DNA of 64,000 bases from Streptomyces lateritius (GTDB lineage Bacteria > Actinomycetota > Actinomycetes > Streptomycetales > Streptomycetaceae). The stretch is from contig NZ_BMTO01000005.1 of the NCBI RefSeq assembly GCF_014649715.1, positions 291,383 to 355,382 of the forward strand, read 5' to 3'. Shown here one piece after another: positions 1-8,083 of this stretch (position 1 is the first letter of the stretch; every line of letters starts with the position of its first letter). Under the pieces are notes generated by a model. It did not search any database and was not told where the DNA came from. It was given only the letters and a program-made list of their open reading frames with translations. The position numbers and the translations under genes are program-made.

Positions 1-519
1 GAAGGGCTGCAGGTCGGACGGCTTGCGCGAGGTGATGAGCCGGTAGCCACCGGACTCGTCGACCACGACATTCCGGTCGACCCAGGTTCCGCCCGCGTTC
101 GTCACGTCCGTACGGAGCGTCGGGTACGACGTCAGCTCCCGGTCACGCGCGAGTCCGCTGTCGATGAGCAGCCATGGCCCGTGGCAGATGGCGGCCACCG
201 TCTTTCCGGCCTTGGCGAAGTCCGTCAACAGCCGCTGGGCCGTCGTGTCGACGCGAAGATGGTCCGCGTTGATGGTCCCGCCGGGGACGATCACCGCGTC
301 GTACCGGTCGGCCGAGACCTCCGCGTACGTCGTCTCGGGCCGTATCGCCTCGCCCGGCCTCTCGTCCGAGACCAGTGTCCGGATCGGCTCGGGCTTCTTC
401 GCGGCCACGGTGACCCGGGCGCCTGCCTCGCGCAGCGCCGCGACCGGCTTTTTCAGCTCCTCCTGCTCCGTGCCGTAGTTCGTCGTGATGACGAGGACGT
501 TCTTTCCGTCGAGGGACAC
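1..519 (-). CDS. DJ-1/PfpI family protein (type 1 glutamine amidotransferase-like), C-terminus cut by window
   Basis: This is a DJ-1/PfpI-superfamily protein; relatives act as intracellular proteases, deglycases or stress proteins. The reading frame gives 173 residues and runs off the left edge without a stop; the family is usually 170-190 residues, so only a few residues are missing. A nucleophile-elbow cysteine is visible at about residue 112 in AICHGPW, followed by His113, and a conserved glutamate lies in the N-terminal EQEEL (18-22). The start is GTG at 519 because GGGAGG sits a suitable distance upstream. It is transcribed leftward, in the same direction as the phosphodiesterase behind it. 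The exact substrate cannot be read from sequence. Confidence 0.88.
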   Translation of the reverse strand, partial: MSLDGKNVLVITTNYGTEQEELKKPVAALREAGARVTVAAKKPEPIRTLVSDERPGEAIRPETTYAEVSADRYDAVIVPGGTINADHLRVDTTAQRLLTDFAKAGKTVAAICHGPWLLIDSGLARDRELTSYPTLRTDVTNAGGTWVDRNVVVDESGGYRLITSRKPSDLQPF

Positions 520-581
520 GGCCGCTCCTCCCTTTCCATGGCGTCGGTACCTCTCCAGGCGTCTCACCGGAGTGCGCGCCG

Positions 582-1376
582 CTAAACGGCCCTGCCGAAC
601 TCAACGGGCTCACGGAGGGGAACGCTCCGGAAATGGGTGGTGATCCGCCCTTCGTCGAGGACGTGAAAGGCGAGCGACGGTGCCATCTCGTCCCGGTAGA
701 CATGGTCGTTCGGGTGCTCGTACGGCTCCCAGGGGAGCTTCGACGACGAGATCACGCCGGGTGCCACCAGCAGCGGGCGGCCCGCGAACGTGGTCGCGGC
801 GGCGGTGTGGGCGTGCCCGCAGAGGAACGCGGCGATGCCGGGCCTGCTTGCGGTCCGCTCGGCGAGCCGGTCCTCGCCGAACTGTCGGATGCCGTCGACG
901 AACGGCATCCCCAGCGCGGTCGGCGGATGGTGGAACCCGACAAGGACGGGCACCCCGTCGGGCGTCTCGTCCAGCACGCCGTCCAGCCAGTCGAGCGTCT
1001 CGTCCGCCAGGAACCCCTCGTCCTCGCCAGGCACGGACGAGTCGCACAGCGCAAGGACGAAGCCGTCCCGGCGCAGCACCTGGTTCACGGGCGTGCCCGG
1101 CCGGGCGGCGGGGGGCGCGCCCAGGAGCACCTCGCGGAAGGCGTCGCGCCGGTCGTGGTTGCCGGGGCAGACCAGCAGCGGATGCCGGGTGCGCAGCAGC
1201 TCCCGTACCCGTGCGTACTCCGACTCCAGGCCGTGGTCGGCGATGTCGCCGGTCACCACGACCGCGTCCAGGTCCACGTGCAGCGATTCCAGATAGGCCA
1301 TCACGGCCCTGGTCCGCTCGGCGCTGCGCGGCGAGCTGTCGATGTGGATGTCACTGAGATGCGCGATCACGATCAC
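582..1376 (-). CDS. Metallophosphoesterase, CpdA/class III cyclic-nucleotide phosphodiesterase type
   Basis: This is a 264-residue calcineurin-like metallophosphoesterase, probably cytoplasmic. The five metal-binding blocks are visible in order: DIHID (9-13), GDIADHG (43-49), GNHD (72-75), a paired histidine in GFHHPP (149-150) and GHAH (187-190). This spacing matches the CpdA/Icc class that hydrolyses cyclic nucleotides or related phosphodiesters. A longer open frame continues upstream to 2255, but it overlaps the RraA-like gene on the other strand. GTG 1376 is chosen because the conserved N-terminal strand VIVIAHLSD begins there and GGAGAGGGG precedes it. It lies head-to-head with the RraA-like gene. 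Confidence 0.88.
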   Translation of the reverse strand: MIVIAHLSDIHIDSSPRSAERTRAVMAYLESLHVDLDAVVVTGDIADHGLESEYARVRELLRTRHPLLVCPGNHDRRDAFREVLLGAPPAARPGTPVNQVLRRDGFVLALCDSSVPGEDEGFLADETLDWLDGVLDETPDGVPVLVGFHHPPTALGMPFVDGIRQFGEDRLAERTASRPGIAAFLCGHAHTAAATTFAGRPLLVAPGVISSSKLPWEPYEHPNDHVYRDEMAPSLAFHVLDEGRITTHFRSVPLREPVEFGRAV

Positions 1377-1595
1377 GGTGGTGAACCCCTCTCCGGCGCG
1401 GAGACGCGCGAGTCGGCGGACGGCCGCTCCGTCCCCGCGCGAACCTATGACGCGGCCCGCGGCCACCGCGCGGGCCACACACACTCCGGTGGCCTGCCCG
1501 GAAACCCGCCCTGGCGACGCGCCACCCGCGCTCGGCTCGGGCGCTACCATCGCGCGACGCACACCAAGTCCCCCGCCGGAGATGGGAGCATCACG

Positions 1596-2288
1596 ATGCT
1601 GAAGGAATTCGCCGACCTCTCCACGCCCCTCGTCGCCGACGCCTGCGTGCGGCTCGGTGAACCCCTGAGGGCCGCTCCCGCCGGTGTCGCTCCCGTCGTC
1701 CCCGGGCAGCGCGTCGCCGGTCGCGTGCTGCCCGCCCGCCACTACGGCAGCGTCGACGTGTTCCTGGAGGCGTTCACCGGTGCCGAACCCGGTGACGTCC
1801 TCGTCATCGACAACGGCGGCCGCGTGGACGAGGCGTGCGTCGGCGACCTCGCCGTCCTGGAGGCGGAAGCCGCCGGTGTCACCGGCCTGGCCGTGTGGGG
1901 TCTGCACCGTGACACGCCCGATCTCGTGGAGATCGGGCTGCCCGTCTTCTCTTACGGCCGCCACGCGCCCGGCCCCGTCCGGGTGGACGCGCGCGGGCCG
2001 GAGGCGCTGCGCACCGCACGCTTCGGCGAGCACCTCGTCAGCTCCGCCGATGTCGTCTTCGGCGACGACGACGGTGTGCTTTTCGTGGCGGCGGACCGGG
2101 TCGACGCCGTCCTGGAGGCGGCGCACGCCATCCACCGTACGGAGCGCGAACAGGCCCGTCGGATCAGGGCCGGTGAGACGTTGCGCGCCCAGACGCGGTT
2201 CGACGACTACCTCGCCCGCCGGGACGCGGACCCGTCGTACACCTTCCGGCAGCACCTGCGCCGGATCGGCGGCGCCATCGAGGAGTGA
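1596..2288 (+). CDS. RraA-like / dimethylmenaquinone methyltransferase-fold protein
   Basis: This 230-residue protein has the RraA (HMG aldolase/oxaloacetate decarboxylase-like) fold. The core GDVLVIDNGG followed by ACVGDLAVLEAEAAGVTGL and the later GDDDGVLF segment are the family signatures. Members are either RNase E inhibitors or aldolases acting on 4-hydroxy-4-methyl-2-oxoglutarate-type keto acids. Many are annotated as demethylmenaquinone methyltransferases although that activity is not supported. ATG 1596 is preceded by GGGAG about 8 bases upstream. It is divergent from the phosphodiesterase and convergent with the OsmC gene. No pathway partner is adjacent, so the substrate is unassigned. 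Confidence 0.85.
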   Translation: MLKEFADLSTPLVADACVRLGEPLRAAPAGVAPVVPGQRVAGRVLPARHYGSVDVFLEAFTGAEPGDVLVIDNGGRVDEACVGDLAVLEAEAAGVTGLAVWGLHRDTPDLVEIGLPVFSYGRHAPGPVRVDARGPEALRTARFGEHLVSSADVVFGDDDGVLFVAADRVDAVLEAAHAIHRTEREQARRIRAGETLRAQTRFDDYLARRDADPSYTFRQHLRRIGGAIEE

Positions 2289-2336
2289 CCACGCTGCCGG
2301 AAGCGCACGACGGGTCCGGAGCCGGGGCTGGGGGGC

Positions 2337-2777
2337 TCAGCCGGCCCGGAAGCCGACCGTCCCGTCCGGGAGCACCGCCTCCACCGCCGCCCCGTGCTCG
2401 ACCGTCCGGCTCACGGTGCAGAACTTCTCGTGCGTCAGCCGCACCCCGCGCGCGAAGACCTCAGCCGCCCGGGGATTGCTCTCGGGCAGCTCGAACTCGT
2501 AACTCACCCTGATCCGCCCCACCCGGCCGTCGTCCTCCGGCCCCGAGACCGACTCCACCACGATCTTCAGGTCCTCGTGCTCGACCGCACGGGCCGTACG
2601 GTCCACCACCATGCCCCCGCAGCCGCCCATCGCCGCGAGCAACAGCTCGACCGGAGTGAACGACGGCTGCGCGTCCGGGTCGTCCGCCGCCCCCATCCGC
2701 ACCTCCGCGCCGCGATCGTTGCGGGCGGTCCACTGCCGGTAGCCGTTGCGGACGGTCTCGATGCGGTAGTCGGCCAT
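2337..2777 (-). CDS. OsmC family peroxiredoxin-like protein
   Basis: This is a 146-residue OsmC/Ohr-fold protein; the family reduces organic hydroperoxides with a cysteine pair. Both expected cysteines are present: Cys53 in AAMGGCGGM at the start of the central helix, and Cys120 in THEKFCTVS. The sequence is closest to the YhfA/OsmC branch rather than Ohr. A frame extension to 2801 exists, but ATG 2777 (MADYRIE) is better placed behind GGAG and starts at the conserved domain edge. It is convergent with the RraA-like gene and ends 49 bases from it. Confidence 0.88.
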   Translation of the reverse strand: MADYRIETVRNGYRQWTARNDRGAEVRMGAADDPDAQPSFTPVELLLAAMGGCGGMVVDRTARAVEHEDLKIVVESVSGPEDDGRVGRIRVSYEFELPESNPRAAEVFARGVRLTHEKFCTVSRTVEHGAAVEAVLPDGTVGFRAG

Positions 2778-2893
2778 GGCGACGGGGGCTCCTTCGTTCA
2801 TCTGCGTACGGTGCGATCGACCCGATCCATGAGTATGGGGGACGGGCGGACTGAGTACCTCGTACGATGCCCGCGGCGGGCCGTTCCGGTGGA

Positions 2894-3190
2894 ATGGTGA
2901 CCATGACCTCGGACGCCCGGCGCAACCGCCGTATGCAGCACGTCACCACCACCGGCTCGGCGCTGGCAGTGGCGCTGTTCCCGCTCGTCGTCGGTGTGCT
3001 GCTGGCCAAGTCGGTGGGCGCCGACCCGATGGCCCCGGTGAACGCGCTGATCACCAGTGGGGGACAGCGAGCCCGTCTCTCCCGCTCCCAGCTGCGCACC
3101 TGCGGCGGCCGGGCGCTGCGCACCGCGCGGGTGCGTCGCGGCGTCCCCGCACGGTCCCTCGTCTCCCTCCCCGGCCTGCGTGGTCGGTGA
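2894..3190 (+). CDS. Possible small single-span membrane protein, unrecognised
   Basis: This open frame encodes about 98 residues. A basic N-terminus (TSDARRNRR) is followed by one clear hydrophobic span, SALAVALFPLVVGVLLAKSVG, around residues 20-40. The remainder is Arg/Ser-rich with no motif I recognise. It lies in the gap between OsmC and the binding protein, where no competing gene is convincing. ATG 2894 and ATG 2903 are both possible starts and neither has a good ribosome-binding site. The C-terminal half has composition typical of random high-GC frames, so only the membrane segment argues for a real gene. Confidence 0.3.
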   Translation: MVTMTSDARRNRRMQHVTTTGSALAVALFPLVVGVLLAKSVGADPMAPVNALITSGGQRARLSRSQLRTCGGRALRTARVRRGVPARSLVSLPGLRGR

Positions 3191-3262
3191 AGATTTCCTC
3201 AACCTGAGTACAACTCTGCGCGCAGGCCTGCGTGTTGGGGTCACCATGCGTAGCCTTGAGGG

Positions 3263-4282
3263 GTGGGAGTCGGCTGGGCGGGGGTGGGGCGTGTGACTGC
3301 TGGAGCCAGGGCGGGCCGGCGGGTGCGGGGGCCGGCGGGGAGGCGGGCCGCACTGTGGGCGGCGCTCCTGTCGTCGGTGCTGGTCGCGGTGCCGGCCGCC
3401 GCCGTGACGGCCGAACCGCCCACCGTCCGCGAGGAGACCGCCCGGCCCTTGGCAGCTCCGGCCGCCCGCGCGCCGTCCTGCGATCCGAGGCGGGCGAGTC
3501 CGCGCCCCTCGCGCGTGGACGGCCCGGCCGTGAGGCGCATCCGCGAACGGGGCCATCTCGTCGCCGGTGTCGACCTGAACAGCTACCTCTGGGGTTCGCG
3601 GGACCCGTACACCCGCGAACCGGTCGGCTTCGACGTCGATCTCGTCCGGGCGATCGCCCGCGACATCCTCGGCCCCGACGCCACCGTCCGCTTCGTCAGC
3701 ATGCCACCCGGCCAGCGGATCGCCCGCCTGAAGGCCCGGCAGGTGGACGTCATCGTGCGCACCATGAGCATCACCTGCGAGCGCCTGACCGAGGTCGCCT
3801 TCTCCAGCGTCTACTTCGAGACCGGGCATCGACTCCTCGTGCCCGAAGGCTCACCGATCACGGGATTCGACGAGCGGCTGCGCGGTCGCCGGGTCTGTCT
3901 CGGCAAGGGCAGCTCGGCCGCCGAACTGCTGCGCACGTCCGGCACGGGCGCCCGGGCCGTCGAGACCGCGAGCCATCTCGACTGCCTCGTCGAGCTCCAG
4001 CAGGGGAAGGCCGACGCCATCCTCACCCACGCCACCCTCGCCGCCGGGCTCGCCGCACAGGACCCCACGGTGCGACTGGTCGGGCCACGCCTGGACACCG
4101 CGCTGTACGGGGTCGCCATGAACAAGGACGACACCGACCTGGTCCGCCGCGTCAACGCGGTCCTGGAGGACTACCGCGAGGGCGGCGGGCGCAGCCCGTG
4201 GATGATCTCGTACGACAAGTGGCTCGCACCGACCCTGGGGGCCCGCCCCCAGGCACCACCGCGCGCCCAGTACACCGATTGA
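3263..4282 (+). CDS. Glutamate/polar amino acid-type ABC substrate-binding protein (SBP_bac_3), secreted
   Basis: This is a periplasmic-type family 3 solute-binding protein of up to 339 residues. An Arg-rich N-terminus and a hydrophobic stretch ALWAALLSSVLVAVPAAA look like a signal peptide, and no lipobox cysteine is obvious. The binding core is typical: GVDLNSYLWG, PVGFDVDLVRAIARDILG and the later RVCLGKGSS and ADAILTH segments. No permease or ATPase gene is adjacent, so it may serve a distant transporter or a sensor kinase. GTG 3263 has only a poor ribosome-binding site; GTG 3293 is an alternative. TAGCCT at 3251-3256 could be a -10 element placing the start near 3263, which would make the mRNA leaderless. 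Confidence 0.85.
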   Translation: MGVGWAGVGRVTAGARAGRRVRGPAGRRAALWAALLSSVLVAVPAAAVTAEPPTVREETARPLAAPAARAPSCDPRRASPRPSRVDGPAVRRIRERGHLVAGVDLNSYLWGSRDPYTREPVGFDVDLVRAIARDILGPDATVRFVSMPPGQRIARLKARQVDVIVRTMSITCERLTEVAFSSVYFETGHRLLVPEGSPITGFDERLRGRRVCLGKGSSAAELLRTSGTGARAVETASHLDCLVELQQGKADAILTHATLAAGLAAQDPTVRLVGPRLDTALYGVAMNKDDTDLVRRVNAVLEDYREGGGRSPWMISYDKWLAPTLGARPQAPPRAQYTD

Positions 4283-4408
4283 CACGGCGCCCACCGGCCG
4301 TGAGCGGCGCTCGATCGGGGGGCGTGCCCGTCCCAGTCGGCTCGTGGCGGAGCCGCTGGGGGGCTTGTGGGTCTTGTCGGGCTCGGCCTGATCCACAAGA
4401 CACCCCTC

Positions 4409-4473
4409 GGTCGTGTCCGGAAAGTAGCGCCGTCTGCCCGCAGGCCAGGCGGGACTTTACGGACACGGCCTAG
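4409..4473. repeat. Imperfect inverted repeat, IS-end/MITE-like relic ending in CTAG
   Basis: A left arm at 4409-4427 (GGTCGTGTCCGGAAAGTAG) pairs imperfectly with a right arm at 4452-4470, with about 15 of 19 positions matching. A smaller CTGC/GCAG hairpin lies in the middle. The right half (4443-4473) recurs at 45456-45486 with 27 of 31 bases identical. In both places the end reads GGCCTAG and supplies the TAG stop of a leftward gene. The arms resemble terminal repeats of Streptomyces IS5-group elements, but that is family recollection, not a match I can run. Between convergent genes the hairpin may also act as a terminator. Confidence 0.6.
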
Positions 4474-5132
4474 CCTCGGAAGGCCTCCAAGCGCTCCGGG
4501 GACGCGTCCGCAAGGGCGTTGGTGACCGCCTCGACACCGCCGCGCAGGCCGTAGACGGGGGTGCCGGGCTGCTGGCGCCAGGACTCGTCGATGCCGCCCG
4601 CGTCGACGGTGTCGAAGCCGAGCTCGTCGATGAGGTTCCGTACGGCCTTCTTGGCCACCTCGTCGTCGCCCGCCACCGGCAGGGCGATCCGCTCCGGGTC
4701 GCCGGCAGGGCGCGGCTTGTCGAGGATGTCGTCGGCGTAGGTGCCGTTGAAGGCCTTGATCACGGGGTGGCCCAGGTGCCGCTCGGTCCAGCGGCTCTCG
4801 GTGAGGCCGTCGTCCTCGATCGCGGCGATCCGGCCGTCGCGCTGACGGGGGTAGTAGTTCCCGGTGTCGATGACGGCGAAGCCCTCCGCCGCGCCGTCGA
4901 AGAGCCCGGACGGCAGGTCGGGGACCGCCTTCAGCGGGACGGTGACCACGACGATCTCGGCGCCGCGCGCCGCCTCGGAGACGGTGACCGGGGTGGCGCC
5001 GGTCTGCTCGGCCAGCGCGGCGAGGGTCTCGGGTCCGCGGGAGTTGGCGACGGAGACGTCGTGCCCGAGGGCCGTGAGACGGCGGGTGAGGTTGCCGCCG
5101 ATGTTGCCTGCGCCGATGATGCCGATCTTCAT
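4470..5132 (-). CDS. NADPH:F420 reductase-like NAD(P)-binding oxidoreductase
   Basis: This 220-residue protein has an N-terminal Rossmann motif GAGNIGG (7-13) directly after MKIGII, as in the F420-dependent NADP reductase (NPF/F420_oxidored) family. The segment VVVTVPLKAVPDLP and the VIDTGNYYP block also fit. Related proteins transfer hydride between NADP(H) and coenzyme F420, or act as dinucleotide-binding oxidoreductases of unknown substrate. ATG 5132 follows GGAAGGAAGC. The TAG stop lies inside the short dispersed repeat described just downstream, so the native C-terminus may have been replaced by the insertion. It is convergent with the binding-protein gene. Confidence 0.82.
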   Translation of the reverse strand: MKIGIIGAGNIGGNLTRRLTALGHDVSVANSRGPETLAALAEQTGATPVTVSEAARGAEIVVVTVPLKAVPDLPSGLFDGAAEGFAVIDTGNYYPRQRDGRIAAIEDDGLTESRWTERHLGHPVIKAFNGTYADDILDKPRPAGDPERIALPVAGDDEVAKKAVRNLIDELGFDTVDAGGIDESWRQQPGTPVYGLRGGVEAVTNALADASPERLEAFRG

Positions 5133-5492
5133 GGGAGCTTCCTTCCGAGCGGGTGCGGCGGAGTGCCACGCCAGGGCAGAACTGCGGGCCCCCTGCACCT
5201 ATTCCCGCGCGCCGCCGTCGGTGACGGTGAGAGCGGTCGTCGAGGCGCTGGCCAACTGCGCGGTCGCGGACGTACGGGAGGGCCCGGCCGAGATCCGGGC
5301 GAGCCCGCCGGTCGCGTCCCGCTCACCGCGTCCCGCTCACCGCGTCCCGCAGGACCCGGCACGCCTGCGTCATGTCGGCTCCCGCGAGCGACGGTAGCTC
5401 GCCGACTTCGGGGTCTGACAACGCGGTGTGGTGGGGACGCGGCCGCGCTCGCCGCGCGACGGTGGCCGCCCTTGCTCACCACCGAGGGGCGG
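5133..5492. other. Intergenic region with a 14-bp tandem repeat, no convincing gene
   Basis: No open frame here has a good start plus a recognisable domain. A 14-base unit CGCGTCCCGCTCAC is tandemly repeated at 5313-5326 and 5327-5340, with a partial third copy at 5341-5350. A plus-strand stretch at about 5218-5300 reads AVVEALANCAVADVREG and looks coding-like. I cannot assign it to a family; it may be the remains of a lost gene. Confidence 0.4.
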
Positions 5493-6374
5493 TCAGGCGA
5501 CCAGCGCCCGGATCGGCATGACGATGTAGAGGGTCAGCAGACCGAAGCCCGCCGTCACGAGGGGAACGGCGCCATGGGAGAACGTTCCCGAGAGGTAGGG
5601 CAGGGTCGCCAGCAACACGCCGGTGACGACGGTGGCGTGCACGGTCTGGGCGATCGGGGACCACGCCTGTTCCTGGAGGCTGTCCGCCTCCGCCCCGATC
5701 GCTGTCGGAAGCATGAGAGCAAGCACCAGGATCAAGGGCAACACCAGGACGGCCGCCCCGGTCAGCGTGAGTCCCCAGTCGCGGTCCGGGTAGCGGCCGA
5801 GGGGTTCGCCCGCCTTCACCACGCCGCCCAACTCGGGTGCGGTGGGTGCCCAGAGCGTCTTGACCCGGTCGCCGGGTTTCGGCCTGTTCTCCGTGTAGGC
5901 GCCCTGCGAGCGGATCCGGTTGCCGTCCGGGAGGGTCAGGGTCAGCGTGGCGTAGTGGCCCGTCACTTTGTCCTCGTCGTCGCGCATCACCGTGAGGTCG
6001 GCGACCTCGGCCACTGTGGCTGTCGAGTAGGCGGCTCCGGCCTGGACCACCGAGCGGACATACTGCGACGCGTGTGACTCGCCGAGCGCGCTCAGCGCCG
6101 CGAGGGAAACCAGCATCAGCAGCCAGACGGCGGCCTGCCGCGAGTACACCCAGGGCACGCTCTCGTACTCGTACGCCGCCGGCCGCCGGAGCACGGACAT
6201 CCGCTGCCGACGTCCGTCGCCCGTGCCCTTCTCCAGGGAATCCGGCCGTGCCCCGGACCTCTTCGCGTCGGACCACTGATGCGGCATCCAGTAGTAGTTG
6301 TCGTCGGACCACCAGATCCAGAGCGCGACGACCCGCAGCCAGATCAGGCCGATCACGGTCCAGGCCGTTGCCAC
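5493..6374 (-). CDS. Integral membrane protein of unknown function
   Basis: This protein of about 293 residues has a TM segment near the N-terminus (TVIGLIWLRVVALWIWW), another at VWLLMLVSLAALSALG, and a C-terminal group of three (LTLTGAAVLVLPLILVLAL onward). Between them lies a soluble domain with VTGHYATLTLTLPDG and PGDRVKTLWAP, reminiscent of DUF3592-type extracytoplasmic domains. GTG 6374 is the first available start codon. However, the frame stays open upstream to a TGA near 6475, and that stretch encodes another hydrophobic segment (ALAFTGAASLSLWVAGL) with no ATG, GTG or TTG in it. The true start is therefore uncertain. No partner gene suggests a function. Confidence 0.6.
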   Translation of the reverse strand: MATAWTVIGLIWLRVVALWIWWSDDNYYWMPHQWSDAKRSGARPDSLEKGTGDGRRQRMSVLRRPAAYEYESVPWVYSRQAAVWLLMLVSLAALSALGESHASQYVRSVVQAGAAYSTATVAEVADLTVMRDDEDKVTGHYATLTLTLPDGNRIRSQGAYTENRPKPGDRVKTLWAPTAPELGGVVKAGEPLGRYPDRDWGLTLTGAAVLVLPLILVLALMLPTAIGAEADSLQEQAWSPIAQTVHATVVTGVLLATLPYLSGTFSHGAVPLVTAGFGLLTLYIVMPIRALVA

Positions 6375-6572
6375 GAGCCCGGAAGCGGGCAGCGGGACGT
6401 CGGCCGGCAGCCCCGCGACCCACAGGCTCAGCGACGCTGCCCCCGTGAAGGCGAGCGCACTGGATATCCGTACCCCTCAGGTCAACACGTGACGCTCCCC
6501 CTCGAACGATGACGGCCGAGTATCGCAGGGGCCCGACGCCGGCGGCCACGCTTCCCCCGATTTAGCCCGCGC

Positions 6573-6614
6573 TTGCAAGTAAATGCGCGTGCAATTATGG
6601 TGGACGCAAGTAAA
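6573..6614 (+). promoter_or_regulatory. Promoter of the MFS gene with repeated GCAAGTAAA operator half-sites
   Basis: TTGCAA at 6573-6578 and TATGGT at 6596-6601 form a -35/-10 pair with a 17-base spacer. The 9-mer GCAAGTAAA occurs at 6575-6583, over the -35, and again at 6606-6614, near the expected start of transcription. The copies are 31 bases apart, close to three helical turns. This arrangement is typical of a repressor binding both sides of a promoter, but no regulator gene is next door. Confidence 0.6.
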
Positions 6615-6674
6615 GCGCTCCCGCAACGAAGAGGTGCGCGCGACCCCACTCGTACGGAGAAGGTGGACCCCTCC

Positions 6675-7892
6675 ATGCCTCTCGCCCTCCTCGCCCTCGC
6701 GATCGGAGCCTTCGGCATCGGCACCACGGAATTCGTGATCATGGGGCTGTTGCCCCAGGTCGCCGCCGAATACGGGGTGTCGATCCCCGCCGCCGGACTC
6801 CTGGTGACCGGCTACGCCCTGGGTGTCGTCATCGGCGCCCCGCTGATGTCCGTCCTCGGCACCAAGATCTCCCGCAAGCGGATGCTGATGCTGCTGATGG
6901 CGCTGTTCGTCGTCGGCAACGTGCTCTCGGCGCTCGCGCCAACCTTTGGGGTGATGCTCGCCGGCCGGGTCGTGGCCTCGCTCGCGCACGGCGCGTTCTT
7001 CGGCATCGGCTCCGTCGTGGCGGCGGAGCTCGTGGCGCCCGAGAAGAAGGCCGGGGCCATCGCGATGATGTTCACCGGGCTGACGGTCGCCAACGTCGTC
7101 GGTGTCCCGGGCGGCACGTTCGTCGGCCAGGCCGTCGGCTGGCGCGTGACCTTCCTGATCGTCGCCGCGCTCGGTGTCGTCGGACTGCTCGGCATCGCCA
7201 GGCTCGTCCCGGACCTGCCCCGCCCCGAGGGCGTGCGGCTGCGCCACGAGCTGGCCGCGTTCAAGAACGCCCAGGTACTGCTCGCCATGGCCATGACCGT
7301 GCTCGGCTTCGGCGGTGTCTTCGCCGCGATCACCTACATCACACCGATGATGACCGAGGTCGCCGGTTATGCCGAGCCCTCCGTGACCTGGCTGCTCGTC
7401 CTCTTCGGCCTCGGCATGGTCCTCGGCAACCTGATCGGCGGCCGGTACGCCGACCGCCGGCTGATGCCGATCCTCTACGTGTCCCTGGGCGCCCTCGCCC
7501 TTGTGCTCGGCCTCTTCACGGTCACCGCGCACCACAAGGTTCTCGCCGCCGTCACCGTCACCCTGATCGGCGCGCTCGGCTTCGCGACGGTGCCGCCGCT
7601 GCAGAAGCGGGTCCTGGACCAGGCCCTCGGCGCCCCGACGCTGGCGTCCGCGGTGAACATCGGCGCCTTCAACCTGGGCAACGCGCTCGCCGCCTGGCTC
7701 GGCGGCGTGGTCATCGCCGCCGGCCTCGGCTTCACCGCCCCGAACTGGGTGGGCGCCGTGCTCGCCGGCTCCGCACTGGTCCTGGCCGTGGTCTCGGCCG
7801 CTCTGGAGCGCCGCTCGGGCCCGGCCGGACAGGTGCCGGACGCACCGGCCGGCGGGGCGGTCGCCGAGCCCGCCCTGGCGGCCCGCGGCTGA
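6675..7892 (+). CDS. MFS transporter, DHA1-type drug/arabinose efflux permease
   Basis: This 405-residue, 12-span major facilitator protein sits in the cytoplasmic membrane. It opens with LALLALAIGAFGIGTTEFVIMGLLPQ, where the GTTEFV signature is characteristic of the YdhP/arabinose efflux permease group. It carries the loop 2-3 motif GAPLMSVLGTKISRKRM. The likely role is proton-coupled export of a small hydrophobic compound. ATG 6675 begins the first conserved segment; the frame is open further up to 6573 but those residues are not family-like. A promoter with repeated GCAAGTAAA motifs lies just upstream, and a strong hairpin terminator follows. Confidence 0.88.
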   Translation: MPLALLALAIGAFGIGTTEFVIMGLLPQVAAEYGVSIPAAGLLVTGYALGVVIGAPLMSVLGTKISRKRMLMLLMALFVVGNVLSALAPTFGVMLAGRVVASLAHGAFFGIGSVVAAELVAPEKKAGAIAMMFTGLTVANVVGVPGGTFVGQAVGWRVTFLIVAALGVVGLLGIARLVPDLPRPEGVRLRHELAAFKNAQVLLAMAMTVLGFGGVFAAITYITPMMTEVAGYAEPSVTWLLVLFGLGMVLGNLIGGRYADRRLMPILYVSLGALALVLGLFTVTAHHKVLAAVTVTLIGALGFATVPPLQKRVLDQALGAPTLASAVNIGAFNLGNALAAWLGGVVIAAGLGFTAPNWVGAVLAGSALVLAVVSAALERRSGPAGQVPDAPAGGAVAEPALAARG

Positions 7893-7929
7893 CGCCTTTC
7901 CCCTGCCCCCGGCTCCCCTGGAGAGGCCG

Positions 7930-7958
7930 CGCCACCCCACCCATCGGGCGGGGTGGCG
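7930..7958 (+). terminator. Hairpin terminator after the MFS gene
   Basis: CGCCACCCC (7930-7938) pairs perfectly with GGGGTGGCG (7950-7958) over nine bases, with an 11-base loop that can add CCC/GGG pairs. It lies 38 bases after the MFS stop codon. Confidence 0.75.
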
Positions 7959-8013
7959 TCGTACGGTCCGCGACTTCTGCCCCACCTACGTCTTGTGGTG
8001 GGCGCGACAACTC

Positions 8014-8029
8014 CTTACCGTCGGGTAAG
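8014..8029. promoter_or_regulatory. Palindromic operator-like site upstream of the beta-propeller gene
   Basis: CTTACC (8014-8019) and GGTAAG (8024-8029) form an inverted repeat around GTCG. CAAC/GTTG outer arms (starting at 8008 and ending at 8032) extend the symmetry. It lies about 55 bases before the start codon. The TTACC-GTCG-GGTAA shape resembles TetR-family operators. Confidence 0.45.
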
Positions 8030-8083
8030 TTGCCCTCGCTGGAGGGGCAGTTGAGGTCGAACGGTCTCCCGGAAGGAACAACG

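Noticed and set aside
5218..5400. Coding-like stretch with AVVEALANCAVADVREG
   Set aside because: There is no start codon with a ribosome-binding site and no family I can recognise; noted only within the intergenic description.
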